Positions 1-10,072 of a stretch of 64,000 nucleotides of DNA are shown piece by piece. Source of the stretch: Fimbriimonadaceae bacterium (GTDB lineage: Bacteria > Armatimonadota > Fimbriimonadia > Fimbriimonadales > Fimbriimonadaceae); assembly GCA_019187105.1 (NCBI GenBank), contig JABAQM010000001.1, forward strand, positions 434,001-498,000. Direction: 5' to 3'. Made by a program: the position numbers and the translations under genes. Within the stretch, counting starts at the first letter, position 1; every line of letters starts with the position of its first letter. The notes under the pieces are model-generated. The model saw nothing but the letters and a program-made list of their open reading frames with translations, searched no databases and was not told the DNA's origin.

Positions 1-438
1 ATTCCCCGCTCCAACATCAACGACCGCCAGAACCTCGCTAAGAAGCCTGGCCAGCGCCAGACGATCTTCGATTTCGGTGTGTTAACGCCTTCACTCATAA
101 AGGAGATGATCGACGCCAAGTTTGTGCGCGTGGATCGGGCCACAAACGACTGGGTGTTTGACCTGACCTACCACAGAAATCTGGACGACGATACGCGACA
201 CCGCGTTTGGATTGATCCAGAGAAGAAATTCATTACGAAACGAGAGTGGTACACGCAGTTAGGAAATAAGGAGCTCCTCGCGGTTTTTACGTACGAAGAT
301 GCTAAGCTGCAAGACGGCGTTTGGTTTCCCACCAAGGTAACCGTTAGAAACGCGGACAACAAGGTTGCTGGCGTCACTCAGCATTCCGGTTTGAAAATCA
401 ATAGCGGACTGCCGGACAGCCACTTCAAGATCGACTAA
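1..438 (+). CDS. LolA-like outer-membrane lipoprotein-sorting family protein (3' part)
   Basis: The reading frame is open from base 1, so the N-terminus lies outside the window; 145 codons are visible. The visible part looks like the C-terminal half of the LolA/LolB-like fold found in outer-membrane lipoprotein-sorting family proteins. It has a strand with VWIDPEKKF, where the sugar- or lipid-binding families read 'lwiDpet', then a basic W-Y strand, a GVWFPTKVTV strand and the closing NSGLPDSHFKI. No lipobox or signal peptide can be seen because the 5' end is missing. It is followed after 23 bases by the dihydrouridine synthase, with no visible promoter between. Function as a periplasmic lipid or lipoprotein carrier is inferred from the fold only. 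Confidence 0.6.
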   Translation: MPRSNINDRQNLAKKPGQRQTIFDFGVLTPSLIKEMIDAKFVRVDRATNDWVFDLTYHRNLDDDTRHRVWIDPEKKFITKREWYTQLGNKELLAVFTYEDAKLQDGVWFPTKVTVRNADNKVAGVTQHSGLKINSGLPDSHFKID

Positions 439-461
439 CCTTGGCACTTTTTTCAGCTTTT

Positions 462-1481
462 ATGGTCGGCGACATTACCGTCGACCCTCCTTTGTTGCTT
501 GCACCCATGGAGGATGTAACCAATCTTCCCTTTCGAAGGCTAGTGGCTAGGATCGGCAGGCCCGGTTTGATGTTCACCGAATTCGTTAGTGCCATGGCTA
601 TACACTACGGCGCTGAGAAGACATTGAAGAAAATGCGCATCCATGACGAGGAGCGGCCGCTAGGCATCCAAATCTTCGGAAGCGATCCTGCCATCATGGC
701 CGACACGGCAGCCCTTTGCGAGGATATGGGCGCGGACGTGATCGACATCAACATGGGCTGCTGGGTACCCAAGGTCTGCAAGACCGGCTCGGGCGCTGCC
801 TTGCTGAAGGACCCGGAAGCCGCGGAGGCGATCGTGGCGGCTGTTGTCCGCGCCGTCAACAAGCCGGTGTCAGTCAAGGTTCGTGCGGGCTGGCATTGGG
901 ATTCGTTTGCGGCCCCTGAATTGGCCAAGCGGTTTCAGGAAGTCGGTGCGAGCATGCTTACTCTTCATGCGCGATTCGCCAAGCAGGGTTTCGATGGACA
1001 GGCAGATTGGCGGCTGATCGAGCGCATGCGGAAAGCCGTAACGGTTCCTCTGATCGGCAATGGCGACGTTCGGCAGCCTGACGACGCGATCCGCATGCTT
1101 CGCGAAACCGGCTGCGATGGCGTGATGGTTGGTCGAGCGGCCATCGGCAACCCCTGGTCAATCGCTCGGATTCGGGCCGCCATGGTCGGCGAGGCCGAAC
1201 CGCCACAGCCGTCCTTGGATGCGCGGATTGGCGCCGCTCTCCAGCATCTTCGCTGGATGATCGCATTTGAACACGGCCAAGATGAATTCGAGCAGATTGA
1301 ACGCTTTGATCCTGCAGCCGAATTGCGAGCCGTACGCGCGCTTCGCGGACAGCTGCCTCTCTATATCAAGGGCTATCCCGGTGCAGCGCTGCTCCGGGGA
1401 AGCCTCGTTCAAGTCAGCACGCTGGAGGAAGCAAATAGGCTCCTTACGAGGTTCGCAGAAGGACTTGCCGTAGTACACTAG
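462..1481 (+). CDS. dus: tRNA-dihydrouridine synthase (DusB type)
   Basis: FMN enzyme that reduces uridine to dihydrouridine in the tRNA D-loop. It opens with the family N-terminus (LLLAPMEDVTNLPFRRL), followed by the TIM-barrel strand GIQIFGSDP and the active-site loop DINMGCWVPKV with the presumed catalytic Cys100. The phosphate-binding strands VPLIGNGDV and CDGVMVGRAAIGNPW come next. Tryptophan after the catalytic cysteine, where many Dus proteins have proline, also occurs in Bacteroidetes-type DusB as I recall, so it is not read as a defect. ATG at 462 is preferred to the in-frame TTG at 441 because it puts the start right before the conserved first strand. The length of 339 residues is normal. 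Confidence 0.93.
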   Translation: MVGDITVDPPLLLAPMEDVTNLPFRRLVARIGRPGLMFTEFVSAMAIHYGAEKTLKKMRIHDEERPLGIQIFGSDPAIMADTAALCEDMGADVIDINMGCWVPKVCKTGSGAALLKDPEAAEAIVAAVVRAVNKPVSVKVRAGWHWDSFAAPELAKRFQEVGASMLTLHARFAKQGFDGQADWRLIERMRKAVTVPLIGNGDVRQPDDAIRMLRETGCDGVMVGRAAIGNPWSIARIRAAMVGEAEPPQPSLDARIGAALQHLRWMIAFEHGQDEFEQIERFDPAAELRAVRALRGQLPLYIKGYPGAALLRGSLVQVSTLEEANRLLTRFAEGLAVVH

Positions 1482-1501
1482 CAACCGCCCCTGATTCGCC
1501 G

Positions 1502-2422
1502 ATGATCAGCCGTACGCTTGTCTTGCGCACCGCCGCGCTTCCACCGGTCGAACGCCTCGTTCGCCGTTCTCGACTCTTCCGCCCCCTCGTTAGGCGCTTT
1601 ATCGCCGGCGACACCCTGGAGGAGGCCATGACAGCCGCTGAGCGACTGGTGGCTTCGGGACTGAAGGTCTCCCTGGATCTACTTGGTGAGAACGTCTCCA
1701 GCCTATCCGAAGCGGAACGCGCCAAATCGACCTATATCGAGATGCTGCACCGGATCGCCAAGAGTCCAAACCGGGATCAGATAAACATTTCGATCAAGCT
1801 GACCCAGTGCGGCCTCGATTTGGGCGACGACGTCGCGGAGAACAAGTATCGAGAGGTCTTGGATGCTGCAGCTGCCAGTGACACCTTCGTCCGGGTCGAC
1901 ATGGAGTCCTCCGACTATACGGAGCGGACGATCCAGCTGATCGAACGAGTTTGGCCCGACTTCAAGAACACCGGCACGGTTCTGCAGAGCTACCTACACC
2001 GGACTCCCGAGGACCTCGAGCGTCTCATCGCTCTTGGCGTTCGCATCCGGCTGGTCAAGGGCGCCTACCTGGAACCAGAGAGGGTTGCCTATCCGAAGAA
2101 GGCAGACGTCGATGCGGCTTACATTCGCCTTGGACAACGGCTGCTGGAGGCCGGCCACTATCCTGCCTTCGCAACCCAGGACCCCAAAATGATCGAGCCC
2201 TTGAAGGCATGGGCCACCAGCAATGGCATCGGCAGCGAGCGCTTCGAGTGGCAGATGCTTTACGGTATCAGACGGGACCTGCAGGATGGTCTCAAGGACG
2301 AGGGATACAACGTGCGAGTCTATGTACCCTTCGGTGAAAGCTGGTACCCGTACTTTACACGGCGACTCGCTGAACGACCGGCTAACGCATTCTTCATCCT
2401 CAAGAGCTTGTTCAAAGGCTGA
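1502..2422 (+). CDS. Proline dehydrogenase (monofunctional)
   Basis: Oxidises L-proline to delta1-pyrroline-5-carboxylate with FAD, the first step of proline catabolism. The 306-residue length matches short monofunctional PRODH enzymes rather than bifunctional PutA. Visible family blocks are the TIM-barrel strands KVSLDLLGE and ISIKLTQCGLD, VRVDMESSDYTERT, the strand RIRLVKGAYLEP, and near the C-terminus FEWQMLYGIRRDL and VRVYVPFGESWYPYFTRRLAERP, which contain the substrate-binding R-R pair. No P5C dehydrogenase lies next to it. It starts 20 bases after dus and may be cotranscribed with it. No regulator is visible. Confidence 0.93.
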   Translation: MISRTLVLRTAALPPVERLVRRSRLFRPLVRRFIAGDTLEEAMTAAERLVASGLKVSLDLLGENVSSLSEAERAKSTYIEMLHRIAKSPNRDQINISIKLTQCGLDLGDDVAENKYREVLDAAAASDTFVRVDMESSDYTERTIQLIERVWPDFKNTGTVLQSYLHRTPEDLERLIALGVRIRLVKGAYLEPERVAYPKKADVDAAYIRLGQRLLEAGHYPAFATQDPKMIEPLKAWATSNGIGSERFEWQMLYGIRRDLQDGLKDEGYNVRVYVPFGESWYPYFTRRLAERPANAFFILKSLFKG

Positions 2423-2484
2423 GATTCCCAGCATTTTTGCTAAAGTTGGAGCGTGCCGCATGTTGCTCCTGTAAGCTGTTCAGT

Positions 2485-3099
2485 ATGAATGCTCTGAAAT
2501 GCTTTGCTTTTTCGATGCTATTTATTGCTTGCACCGTGATGGGCACTGCCCAAATCACGCGGTCCACCAATGACGACTTCGAGACCATCGCTTCGCGCGA
2601 CTGGGCTGGTGGCGGGATTGAAACCTACGTTGAAACGGGAGGCCCCCAGGGCGACGACGATGCGTTTATGCAGCTCGACTCAAGAGGAGGAGTTGGACAA
2701 GGAAGCCACCTCGCCTGCCACAACAGCAACCCGCGTTGGACGGGAAACTACGCCATAGCTGGCGTCAATGCAATCGGGGTGTGGCTCAAGAACTTCAGCA
2801 CCCAAACGCTGAATATGCGAATCGTCCTTTTTTCGACCGATACCCAGCGCTGGACCTCTAAAACCGGCTTGACGATGAACCCCAATCAGGGCTGGACTTA
2901 TCACGAGTTTAGGCTCGACCCTGCGAACATGGTTCGCGTTCTCGGCAACTTGACGCACAAGCAGGTCATCACGAACGTGACAAAGATCATGATCCGCCAC
3001 GATCCTGAGCCGCCGTCATCGGGTGGCGCAGCGATCGACTCCTTGCTTGGCATCGACGATGTTCAGGCCCTGCGTCGACCCCTCAACATCACGCCTTAG
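2485..3099 (+). CDS. Secreted protein of unknown function, possible carbohydrate-binding fold
   Basis: A 204-residue protein with a clear Sec signal peptide ([23 protein letters not shown], cleavage near residue 23). ATG at 2485 was chosen because upstream in-frame starts would bury the signal peptide. The mature part is beta-rich with aromatic residues ([47 protein letters not shown]) and ends with [13 protein letters not shown]. This pattern resembles jelly-roll modules in surface proteins of this group, where a near C-terminal Asp-rich strand completes the sandwich. I do not recognise a named family. Its stop overlaps the stop of the converging fucose isomerase gene by 4 bases. Confidence 0.7.
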   Translation: MNALKCFAFSMLFIACTVMGTAQITRSTNDDFETIASRDWAGGGIETYVETGGPQGDDDAFMQLDSRGGVGQGSHLACHNSNPRWTGNYAIAGVNAIGVWLKNFSTQTLNMRIVLFSTDTQRWTSKTGLTMNPNQGWTYHEFRLDPANMVRVLGNLTHKQVITNVTKIMIRHDPEPPSSGGAAIDSLLGIDDVQALRRPLNITP

Positions 3100-4856
3100 C
3101 CGTACAGCGGACCAAAGTTGGCGCAGGCGCGAAAGTCTGCGCCAACGTGATCCAGCGATCCAAACCGGTTCCAAACAGCCGGGCGAAAGAGATTGACGGG
3201 CTCAAGGTTGTGCATCTCGACCGGGATCCGCAGCATCGAGGCGAGGGCGATTAGATCCGCGCCGATATGGCCAATGCATATCGCTCCGTGGTTGGCGCCC
3301 CAGACGTTCATCACGTCATAGACGGAGTTGAAGGGATAGTCGCCGGTCAGGCGCGGGGCAAACCAAGTCGTCGGCCACGTTGGATTCGTACGCCGATCGA
3401 GCTTGTCATGAACCTCGGACGGCAAGTCGACAGTCCACCCTTCGACCAGCTGCAGCACCGGCCCCAACCCGCCACACAGGTTGATGCGGCTCATCGTGAC
3501 GGGAAGGCCCCCTCTGGTGGTGAAGTCGGTGGACCACCCACCGCCCGGGAAATAGCCGAGGTCTGATGCGCACCATTTGGTAGCCCCAAGGCATGCTTCA
3601 ACAGCTGCCTCATCGAGCTCCCACCAAGGCTTGACGTCCGCTTCGCCGGTCCAGTCGAGTGCCGAAGGCCCGGAGTTGATCAAGTGGAGGATCCCCCCCT
3701 CGGCGGCGCCGCCAAGCCGGTGGCCCGTCACCCGGGTAACCGCATCGGGACTCCAATAGGTGCGGACGTCGCTAAACAGCTGGGCGGTCCCCGTCAGCAA
3801 GTGGCCGAACAGCATCGAGACCGCGTTGAGGCAGTCGTTCTCGGTTGCGACGATATAAGGCTGGCGAACTCCATTCCAATCGAAGCTCGAGGTCAGGATC
3901 GCTTCGAGAAAATCACCGTTTGGGTAGCCGTCCGTCCATTGTCGCTGACCCTGGAAGCCGGAAGCAATCGCATTGTGACCCTGCGCCTGCTCCAGATAGC
4001 CAGATTCGGCCAGTTTCGGATTGCCAACCATGAGGTCGCGGGCGATTAGCGCACACTTGACACAGAATTCCCAGTCCTGGTCCTTCTGGTCGCGAGAGCG
4101 CTGTTTGTCGGCCGGGTTGGGATCCCACCCTTCAGCGCATTTTGATCGAACCCAAGCGAGTCCTCTCTCAAATTCTTGCCGATCGAAGATTCCATCTCGA
4201 ATGCGGTGAAGAAAGACCGTCATGTCAACGGTCTCGACCCTCATGCCGAGATAGTTCTCGAAGAAGGCTTGATCGACGATCGAGCCGGCGATTCCCATGC
4301 TGACGCCGCCCATCGCCAGATAGCTCGTTCCTCGCATGCTCGCTGCGGCCAAGCCGGCTCGGATGAACCGTAGGATCTTCTCTTGGACGTCGCTGGGAAT
4401 CGCGCTATCGCTGGAATCCTGAACGTCCCGACCATAGATGCCAAAACAAGGCAATCCCTTTTGAGCGTGCCCGGCCAAGGTCGCCGCGAGATAGACGGCA
4501 CCTGGTCGCTCCGTGCCGTTGAATCCCCAGATCGCCTTTGGTGTCAGCGGATCCATATCCATCGTCTCGCTTCCATAGCACCAGCAGGGTGTTACGGTTA
4601 GCGTCACCCCGACGCCTTCCCTGCGGAACAGCTCGGCGCACGCAGCAGCCTCTGCCACCCCACCGATGCAAGTCTCAGCAACGACGACGTCGGGCACCTC
4701 GCCACTTGCATGCCGAGCCTTTGCGCGAATCAGGTCTCGGACGGCGTTGGCCATCGCCATCGTTTGACCCTCAAGCGATTCTCGGACGCCGCCGTAGCGG
4801 CCATCGATCGTGGGGCGGACGCCAATCTTGGGCAATGGAGTGCGGAGACGATTCAC
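3096..4856 (-). CDS. fucI: L-fucose isomerase
   Basis: Mn-dependent aldose-ketose isomerase converting L-fucose to L-fuculose (and D-arabinose to D-ribulose). The protein aligns almost end to end with E. coli FucI (591 residues) from [13 protein letters not shown] onward. It includes [71 protein letters not shown] (metal-binding Glu/Asp region), and [18 protein letters not shown] with the metal-binding His. GTG at 4856 is chosen because AAAAGG lies six bases upstream and it matches the E. coli N-terminus; an earlier GTG at 4895 has no ribosome site. No fuculose kinase or aldolase is nearby. It diverges from galT. Confidence 0.95.
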   Translation of the reverse strand: MNRLRTPLPKIGVRPTIDGRYGGVRESLEGQTMAMANAVRDLIRAKARHASGEVPDVVVAETCIGGVAEAAACAELFRREGVGVTLTVTPCWCYGSETMDMDPLTPKAIWGFNGTERPGAVYLAATLAGHAQKGLPCFGIYGRDVQDSSDSAIPSDVQEKILRFIRAGLAAASMRGTSYLAMGGVSMGIAGSIVDQAFFENYLGMRVETVDMTVFLHRIRDGIFDRQEFERGLAWVRSKCAEGWDPNPADKQRSRDQKDQDWEFCVKCALIARDLMVGNPKLAESGYLEQAQGHNAIASGFQGQRQWTDGYPNGDFLEAILTSSFDWNGVRQPYIVATENDCLNAVSMLFGHLLTGTAQLFSDVRTYWSPDAVTRVTGHRLGGAAEGGILHLINSGPSALDWTGEADVKPWWELDEAAVEACLGATKWCASDLGYFPGGGWSTDFTTRGGLPVTMSRINLCGGLGPVLQLVEGWTVDLPSEVHDKLDRRTNPTWPTTWFAPRLTGDYPFNSVYDVMNVWGANHGAICIGHIGADLIALASMLRIPVEMHNLEPVNLFRPAVWNRFGSLDHVGADFRACANFGPLYG

Positions 4857-4896
4857 GCGGAACCTTTTACCCGGCGAAAGGTACAACGTACGCACG

Positions 4897-5862
4897 ATGT
4901 CGGAGCTTAGGTGGCACCCATTTCAACGGACATGGGTCATTACGGCCACCCATCGGCAGGATCGGACCTACCATCCGCCGCCGGACTTTTGCCCTTTATG
5001 CCCCACGAAGCCGGGTGGCTTTCCCACGGAGATAACCCTTGAAACCTACGACATCGTGGTGTTCGAGAACAAATTCCCTTCTCTAAGGACACCCGCCGCC
5101 GAAGTGGCCGTCGAAGGATCCGACCTGATGCCAGAGCGGCCCAGCGAAGGCGCATGCGAAGTCGTGTGTTATAGCCAAGAACACCATGCGAGCCTAGCTA
5201 CGCTTCCGCTGGAGCAGGTTTGCAAGCTCACGCGGGTTTGGAAAGATCGGTATCTGGACCTTTGCTCACGACCCGAGGTCGAATACGTCTTCATCTTCGA
5301 AAACAAGGGGAAGGAGATCGGCGTCACGCTCAGCCATCCCCACGGCCAGATCTATGGCTATCCCTATATCCCCGCAGTGCTTTCAACGGAGCTGGCCGCC
5401 GAGTCCAAGCACTTCGCGCAAAGCGAGTCAAGCCTCATGGACGATTGGCTGCGAGAAGAGCTGCAGGGCCCAAGGACACTCGAGTTCAACGAGTCATTTG
5501 CGGCCGTCGTTCCATATTTCGCGCGATATCCATACGAGGTTTGGATCGCGCCACTTCGACCGATTCGGTCGCTAGCCGACTGCGACCCCTCGGAGCTCGA
5601 TCACTTCTCGGCAATCCTCCACTCCACGGTGCGTCGTTACGACCTGCTGTTCGGATTCTCGCTTCCTTACATCATGGCAATCCACCAGAAGCCGGCAAAA
5701 GGCGATTGGCCGTTCACGCGATTGCATGTGGAGTTCTATCCACCGAACCGAACGGAAAGCAAGCTAAAGTACCTAGCCGGTAGCGAGGCAGGTGCAGGAG
5801 CGTACATCAACGATACGCTGCCCGAGGAAACGGCAAAGCGGCTTAGAGAAATCCCAGTCTAA
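4897..5862 (+). CDS. galT: Galactose-1-phosphate uridylyltransferase
   Basis: Leloir-pathway enzyme exchanging UDP between UDP-glucose and galactose 1-phosphate. Diagnostic features are the N-terminal [11 protein letters not shown], a zinc-type CPLC pair (residues 32-35), FENKFPS, and the HIT-superfamily active site [11 protein letters not shown], in which the second His (about residue 149) would form the uridylyl-enzyme intermediate. FFILKS-type residues are absent and the C-terminus [16 protein letters not shown] is typical. ATG at 4897 gives 321 residues and matches the family N-terminus; a longer open frame to 4810 would run into the divergent fucI start. galK and galE are not in the window. 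Confidence 0.94.
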   Translation: MSELRWHPFQRTWVITATHRQDRTYHPPPDFCPLCPTKPGGFPTEITLETYDIVVFENKFPSLRTPAAEVAVEGSDLMPERPSEGACEVVCYSQEHHASLATLPLEQVCKLTRVWKDRYLDLCSRPEVEYVFIFENKGKEIGVTLSHPHGQIYGYPYIPAVLSTELAAESKHFAQSESSLMDDWLREELQGPRTLEFNESFAAVVPYFARYPYEVWIAPLRPIRSLADCDPSELDHFSAILHSTVRRYDLLFGFSLPYIMAIHQKPAKGDWPFTRLHVEFYPPNRTESKLKYLAGSEAGAGAYINDTLPEETAKRLREIPV

Positions 5863-6266
5863 TCTTCGAGGTGCTCATATTCCCAAGTGGAAATCCACTC
5901 TTTGGCGCGCTGCTCGCGTTCAGCTTGCTCCACTCGCGACCCATCTTCCATTCCCACAAGTGCTCCGATGAAGGCGATCGGACCGTGAAGCAACCAGGCG
6001 GCGAAGGCAAGGATAACTTTATAGCCAAGCTCTACGGGAATGATGAACATGGGCAGCGACATCACGGAGGCGGCCACGAAAAGGACCAGCATGGCGATTG
6101 CGGGATGCTGGCGGACCGTCGGCGTTGACCCCATGCTCCGGGTCACGGCGAAGACTGCGTAGGAGTAGCTCAGCAAGATCGCGCAAGCGGCAACCGAGAG
6201 TGCCGTTGCGCCCAGAAGTAGCCAAAACCGGTCCAGGCCCTGTACTGGAATGTCTTGCGAAAGCAT
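5859..6266 (-). CDS. Small integral membrane protein, unknown function
   Basis: A 135-residue protein with three predicted membrane segments: FWLLLGATALSVAACAILLSYSYAVFAV, AIAMLVLFVAASVMSLPMFIIPV, and YKVILAFAAWLLHGPIAFIGALVG. It has a charged C-terminal tail of about 30 residues (EQAEREQRAKEW). The stop overlaps the stop of converging galT by 4 bases. It begins 100 bases downstream of the deacetylase stop on the same strand, so the two could be cotranscribed. I recognise no family. Confidence 0.65.
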   Translation of the reverse strand: MLSQDIPVQGLDRFWLLLGATALSVAACAILLSYSYAVFAVTRSMGSTPTVRQHPAIAMLVLFVAASVMSLPMFIIPVELGYKVILAFAAWLLHGPIAFIGALVGMEDGSRVEQAEREQRAKEWISTWEYEHLED

Positions 6267-6366
6267 CTACGCTATTGGACGACGTTTTTTTCGCTACAGA
6301 TCGGTCGGCACGTCCTGTTTTTTGACGATAGCCGAAAAGTTGCCTGGCTACCGATATTCGTGGTGC

Positions 6367-7362
6367 TTAATTGTCTGCAGCGATGTCGATCGCGGGTTGC
6401 GCCGGCAAGCTGCTGCTCTCGATTGGATCGCGTCGCCTCTGCGCAATCATGGGGCGCTTTCCCGCCTTCGGCTTTGGTCTGGCTTTGGTTGCTACTGACG
6501 CGGCTGGCTTGGGCAGCGGAACGGTTTGGTAGGCGTTGGATTTCACGTAAACCGGCCTTGGCAGCCGTCCAAGCATCTGGGAAACGGTAACGAACCGAGT
6601 ACCCCTTGCCTTGAGCGCAACGAGAGCCGTGGGCAGCGCCTCGATGGTGGTGGGATGTCCATGAATCAGGATCACACTTCCCTTATCGCTGTCAGCGAGC
6701 CGTTTGGATACGGTCGAAACAGGCTGGATATTGGAGTTACCTGAATAGTCTTCGACCGCTGAGTTCCAATGGATCGTCACATAACCCAGTTCCTGGGCAA
6801 TCTGCAGGATGCGCTCGTTGAACCGCATACCGGGCGGTCGAAAGAGGGCCGAACCGACACCGGTTGCGAGCTGAATGGCACGGTGGCAGGAGCCAATTTC
6901 GGTGCGAACCTCTTCTTCGGTGAGTTCGGTGAGCCGGCGGTGAGTGTACGTGTGGTTGCCCACCTCGTGCCCCTCACTCATCATGCGCCTCACCAGTTCA
7001 GGGTGCTTGGCGACCTGCTTGCCGACGACGAAGAACGTAGCGCGGACACGGTGTTCTTTGAGGATATCGAGGATCCTGCTTGTGGATTCCGGCCGCGGAC
7101 CGTCGTCAATCGTGATCGCGATTTCGTTCAAATCCGTGTTGCCATGAACGAGGATGTCGTTCTGCAATCCGTAGGTCTCCGTCCGCGATAACAGCGGCTG
7201 GCGCATCGCCAAGTAGGTGGCTCCTCCACCCATTGCCACCCCAACCGACAGAATCCAAAGCGTCTTGGCCGCTGCCCTCATGGGTTCTATTATGTTGGAC
7301 GCTTGGGGAGCTCGCGTTTCCTCATCGAGTTTTATTGGCGGCTCGTCTCGCCGATCTAGCAT
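6367..7362 (-). CDS. Polysaccharide deacetylase (NodB domain), membrane-anchored
   Basis: Carbohydrate esterase 4 (NodB homology) enzyme that removes N- or O-acetyl groups from cell-wall or exopolysaccharide sugars. Motif 1 is TIDDGP (Asp86/87, base and metal ligand). Motif 2 is GNHTYTH (His137 and His141 as metal ligands). Motif 3 is FRPPG, and the later GSVILIHGHP supplies the catalytic His. A single membrane segment (TLWILSVGVAMGGGATYLAM) near the N-terminus indicates a signal anchor with the enzyme outside. The C-terminal 60 residues are a basic, Pro/Ala-rich low-complexity tail. An alternative ATG at 7281 would place the anchor at the very N-terminus. It is divergent from the next gene by 11 bases. 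Confidence 0.9.
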   Translation of the reverse strand: MLDRRDEPPIKLDEETRAPQASNIIEPMRAAAKTLWILSVGVAMGGGATYLAMRQPLLSRTETYGLQNDILVHGNTDLNEIAITIDDGPRPESTSRILDILKEHRVRATFFVVGKQVAKHPELVRRMMSEGHEVGNHTYTHRRLTELTEEEVRTEIGSCHRAIQLATGVGSALFRPPGMRFNERILQIAQELGYVTIHWNSAVEDYSGNSNIQPVSTVSKRLADSDKGSVILIHGHPTTIEALPTALVALKARGTRFVTVSQMLGRLPRPVYVKSNAYQTVPLPKPAASVATKARPKPKAGKRPMIAQRRRDPIESSSLPAQPAIDIAADN

Positions 7363-7373
7363 AGAATGGTGCC

Positions 7374-7934
7374 ATGGAAGCCAGGGATTTTGGATATCTA
7401 GCGTGTCGCTTCTTGTCAGTATTGTGTTTTACTTGGGGACTTGCACAGGCGCAAGCGGGTCTGCTGGCGATTGAGACCACCTCACAGATGTCCGGGGCAT
7501 TTGGCGACTTGATGAGGCGCCAACAGGGGTATGTATGGGTCCTGATCTTGACGGCCGTTCTCTATTTCTCATCGGCTTGCTTCCTCTGGTACAAGGCCGA
7601 GTGGCTGAGCACCTTATTCGTTCGCAACCCGTCCCATCCAGTTCCCAAAATGTCGAGGAACACCGTAGTCTCCACCGGCCTGGGGTTGATCGGCGTTCTT
7701 GTTATCCTACGGGAGTTTCCAGACGCCCTACAAAAGGCAGCCTATTTGTTGGATGATCGACGCTCGACAACGACACACTTCGTTGATATCGTTGCGGTTA
7801 CCGTCCCGATCCTGATGACCGTCGTTGGGTTGCTCCTGGTCACGAAGAACCTACAATGGTCGGAGATATTCAATTACTCGTTTAAGGCGGATTCCGGCGT
7901 CGCCGATGATGCCGCCAAGGACGAGTGGCGGTAG
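7374..7934 (+). CDS. Membrane protein of unknown function
   Basis: A 186-residue protein with four likely membrane segments: a signal-like start (CRFLSVLCFTWGLAQAQAGLLA), YVWVLILTAVLYFSSACFLWY, VVSTGLGLIGVLVILREF, and IVAVTVPILMTVVGLLLVTK. It ends with a hydrophilic acidic tail. No recognised domain. It is followed after a few bases by the leucine-rich-repeat protein, so the two probably form one transcript. Both look somewhat lower in GC than the flanking metabolic genes. Confidence 0.65.
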   Translation: MEARDFGYLACRFLSVLCFTWGLAQAQAGLLAIETTSQMSGAFGDLMRRQQGYVWVLILTAVLYFSSACFLWYKAEWLSTLFVRNPSHPVPKMSRNTVVSTGLGLIGVLVILREFPDALQKAAYLLDDRRSTTTHFVDIVAVTVPILMTVVGLLLVTKNLQWSEIFNYSFKADSGVADDAAKDEWR

Positions 7935-7958
7935 CAGGGATTGGCCCGGCTTGCTTCC

Positions 7959-8909
7959 ATGACAAACTCGGAGAAACAGCAACTCATCATTGTACGAGCC
8001 TTGGAAGACCGGATCAGGTCCAGGATCCCAGTGCAATTCATGACTTTTGCGGGGACAGAGTTCGATAATAGCGGGCTCGAGATGTTTGAAGCGTATGGCA
8101 TCGATGTCCTCGGGTTATATTTGACGAGGAGCCGTATAACCAATGATGCGATGGGCCTACTCTCTCGATTTCCACTGCTCGAAGAATTGCACATCGAAGA
8201 AACGAATATCACTTCCGATGGCCTAAAGTTGTGGCAGCCAAACTCCCTGGTTCGTTCGCTCACTTTGAGCTTCTCTACCTTGGAGCCAGACGGCTGGTCT
8301 CATCTTGCATCGTTTACAGGCCTGCAAGAACTCGCGATCCGGCATGAATATGCGGACCCCTTTATCGCCTACAACCGACCACCCCTTCCTCCAAGTATTG
8401 ATTCGGGACTACTAGAGTTGTCGTCTCTCAGGAACCTCAAAGTTCTGAGTGTTCCCGGCAGGGATATCGAGGGACCAGGGTTGGCATGCGTGCTGAACAT
8501 GCCTCACCTCGAAGTCATTGTCCTTGACAACACTAGGGTGCCCGCTCCATCACTCCGGGTCCTGTCGGGTTGCACGACCCTTAGTCAGCTCCACCTCAGC
8601 AACACGGGTGTAGACGATGATGTTCTGATCGAACTCGCAGACTCTTTGGACATCCTTGGAATTAGCCTAGCGAATACCTCTGTTACTGACCGAGGCATTC
8701 TACATCTAGTATCTAAAGGTAAACTACTTTCTATATTCGCCGAGGACGTCAGCTGGACACAGAAGGCTTGCGATGCCATTTTTGACCTTCCCTGCTTAGA
8801 ATGGGCCGAGCTCGACATCGATGGCATTGAGCATTCTTATCTCGAAACCTCGCCGAGAAACATGGCAAGGTTTGCTTACATCCAAAATAGGATAGTGAAT
8901 TGGTGCTAG
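7959..8909 (+). CDS. Leucine-rich-repeat protein
   Basis: A 316-residue protein built of leucine-rich repeats of the internalin/RNI type. Units include [74 protein letters not shown] and [18 protein letters not shown]. There is no signal peptide, so it is probably cytoplasmic and used for protein-protein contact. ATG at 7959 is chosen over TTG at 7941. It sits directly after a small membrane protein gene. Proteins of this type are common in Planctomycetes-like genomes but partners cannot be named from sequence. Its stop overlaps the converging oxidoreductase stop. Confidence 0.8.
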   Translation: MTNSEKQQLIIVRALEDRIRSRIPVQFMTFAGTEFDNSGLEMFEAYGIDVLGLYLTRSRITNDAMGLLSRFPLLEELHIEETNITSDGLKLWQPNSLVRSLTLSFSTLEPDGWSHLASFTGLQELAIRHEYADPFIAYNRPPLPPSIDSGLLELSSLRNLKVLSVPGRDIEGPGLACVLNMPHLEVIVLDNTRVPAPSLRVLSGCTTLSQLHLSNTGVDDDVLIELADSLDILGISLANTSVTDRGILHLVSKGKLLSIFAEDVSWTQKACDAIFDLPCLEWAELDIDGIEHSYLETSPRNMARFAYIQNRIVNWC

Positions 8910-10066
8910 TAGCTCAGATTCACCCATGAGGAGCTGTTAGCGCTGCGTTCGACGCCGTCAAGAACCACCTGATTCCGGTACCCATCTTCCATGTTCGGGC
9001 TGGGCATTTCACCCTTGTCGATTGCCACTAGCGCGTCGGCAACTAAGTTGACAAAGGTGTGCTCATAGCCGATGATGTGTCCGGGGGGCCAGTAGTGCCC
9101 GGCGTACGGCTGGCTTCCCTCGGTTGCTTGAATAAGTCGAAATCCCTGAGCGTCCGCGTCGTCGTGCCGCGAGTAGTATTGCAGCTCGTTCATGCGCTCC
9201 AGGTTGAAAATCACGGAGCCTTCGCTTCCGTTGATTTCGAAGCTGTTGTAGTTCTTTCGGCCCGTTGCAAAGCGTGAAGCCTCGAAAGTTCCGATTGGAC
9301 CTCCATGGAAGCGGGCAAGGAACATGGCGGCATCGTCGACGGTTACCTCGCCCATTTCCTGGCCAGCAGTTGCGCCGAGTCGATCGTCGATCGCGCCGGG
9401 AAGGGGCCGCTTCTCGATGAAGGTGTGCATCATGCCGGATACCGATTGGATCTCTCCGACCAGGTATCGCGCGAGGTCGATGATATGGGCGTTGATGTCG
9501 CCGTGCGCGCCACTGCCGGCCCGCTCCTTTTGCAGCCGCCAAACCAAGGGAAACTGGGGATCCACGATCCAGTCCTGGAGGTACACGGCCCTCCAGTGAA
9601 AGATGCGGCCGATCCGACCGTCTTCGATCATGCGCTTGGCCAAGCCAACCGCCGGCGCCTTTCGGTAGTTGTGAAAGATCGCGTGGGGACGGCCCGATTT
9701 GCGGACCGCATCCACCATCCGTTGGGCTTCCTGCAGGGTATTGCCGATCGGCTTTTCGCAGAAGACGATCTTGCCCGCTTCGGCGGCCGCGCAGGCGATT
9801 TCGCAGTGGGTGTCGCCCGGCGTACTCACGTCGATGATGTCGATCGCAGGATCCTCGACCACCCGACGCCAATCCGTTTCGCTCTGATCCCAGCCGAAGG
9901 TCTGAGCAGCCTTTGCGACCGCTTCGGCATTCCGTCCGCAAATGGTTTTCATGCCGATTTGGTACGGGAGGTCGAAGAAGCGATTGGCCTGCCGATAGGC
10001 GTTGCTGTGGGCCTTCCCCATGAACTGGTAGCCGATGAGGCCGACGTTTAGCGTTCTCTGCGACAT
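8906..10066 (-). CDS. Gfo/Idh/MocA family NAD(P)-dependent oxidoreductase
   Basis: A 386-residue sugar-type dehydrogenase with an N-terminal Rossmann fold ([19 protein letters not shown]), the DVSTPGDTH strand, and the family CEKPIGNT motif, whose Lys acts in hydride-transfer chemistry. The C-terminal alpha/beta domain contains [20 protein letters not shown], with the Asp-x3-His arrangement typical of active members. No cytosolic export signal is visible. Substrates of this family are sugars, inositols or amino sugars; the neighbours (secretion ATPase, LRR protein) do not narrow it. A second, more distant member lies at 36411-37511. Confidence 0.9.
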   Translation of the reverse strand: MSQRTLNVGLIGYQFMGKAHSNAYRQANRFFDLPYQIGMKTICGRNAEAVAKAAQTFGWDQSETDWRRVVEDPAIDIIDVSTPGDTHCEIACAAAEAGKIVFCEKPIGNTLQEAQRMVDAVRKSGRPHAIFHNYRKAPAVGLAKRMIEDGRIGRIFHWRAVYLQDWIVDPQFPLVWRLQKERAGSGAHGDINAHIIDLARYLVGEIQSVSGMMHTFIEKRPLPGAIDDRLGATAGQEMGEVTVDDAAMFLARFHGGPIGTFEASRFATGRKNYNSFEINGSEGSVIFNLERMNELQYYSRHDDADAQGFRLIQATEGSQPYAGHYWPPGHIIGYEHTFVNLVADALVAIDKGEMPSPNMEDGYRNQVVLDGVERSANSSSWVNLSY

Positions 10067-10072
10067 AAGGCT

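Noticed and set aside
768-800. Active-site mutation in the dihydrouridine synthase (Trp after catalytic Cys)
   Set aside because: The same GCWV sequence is known to me in DusB of other bacterial groups, so it is a family variant.
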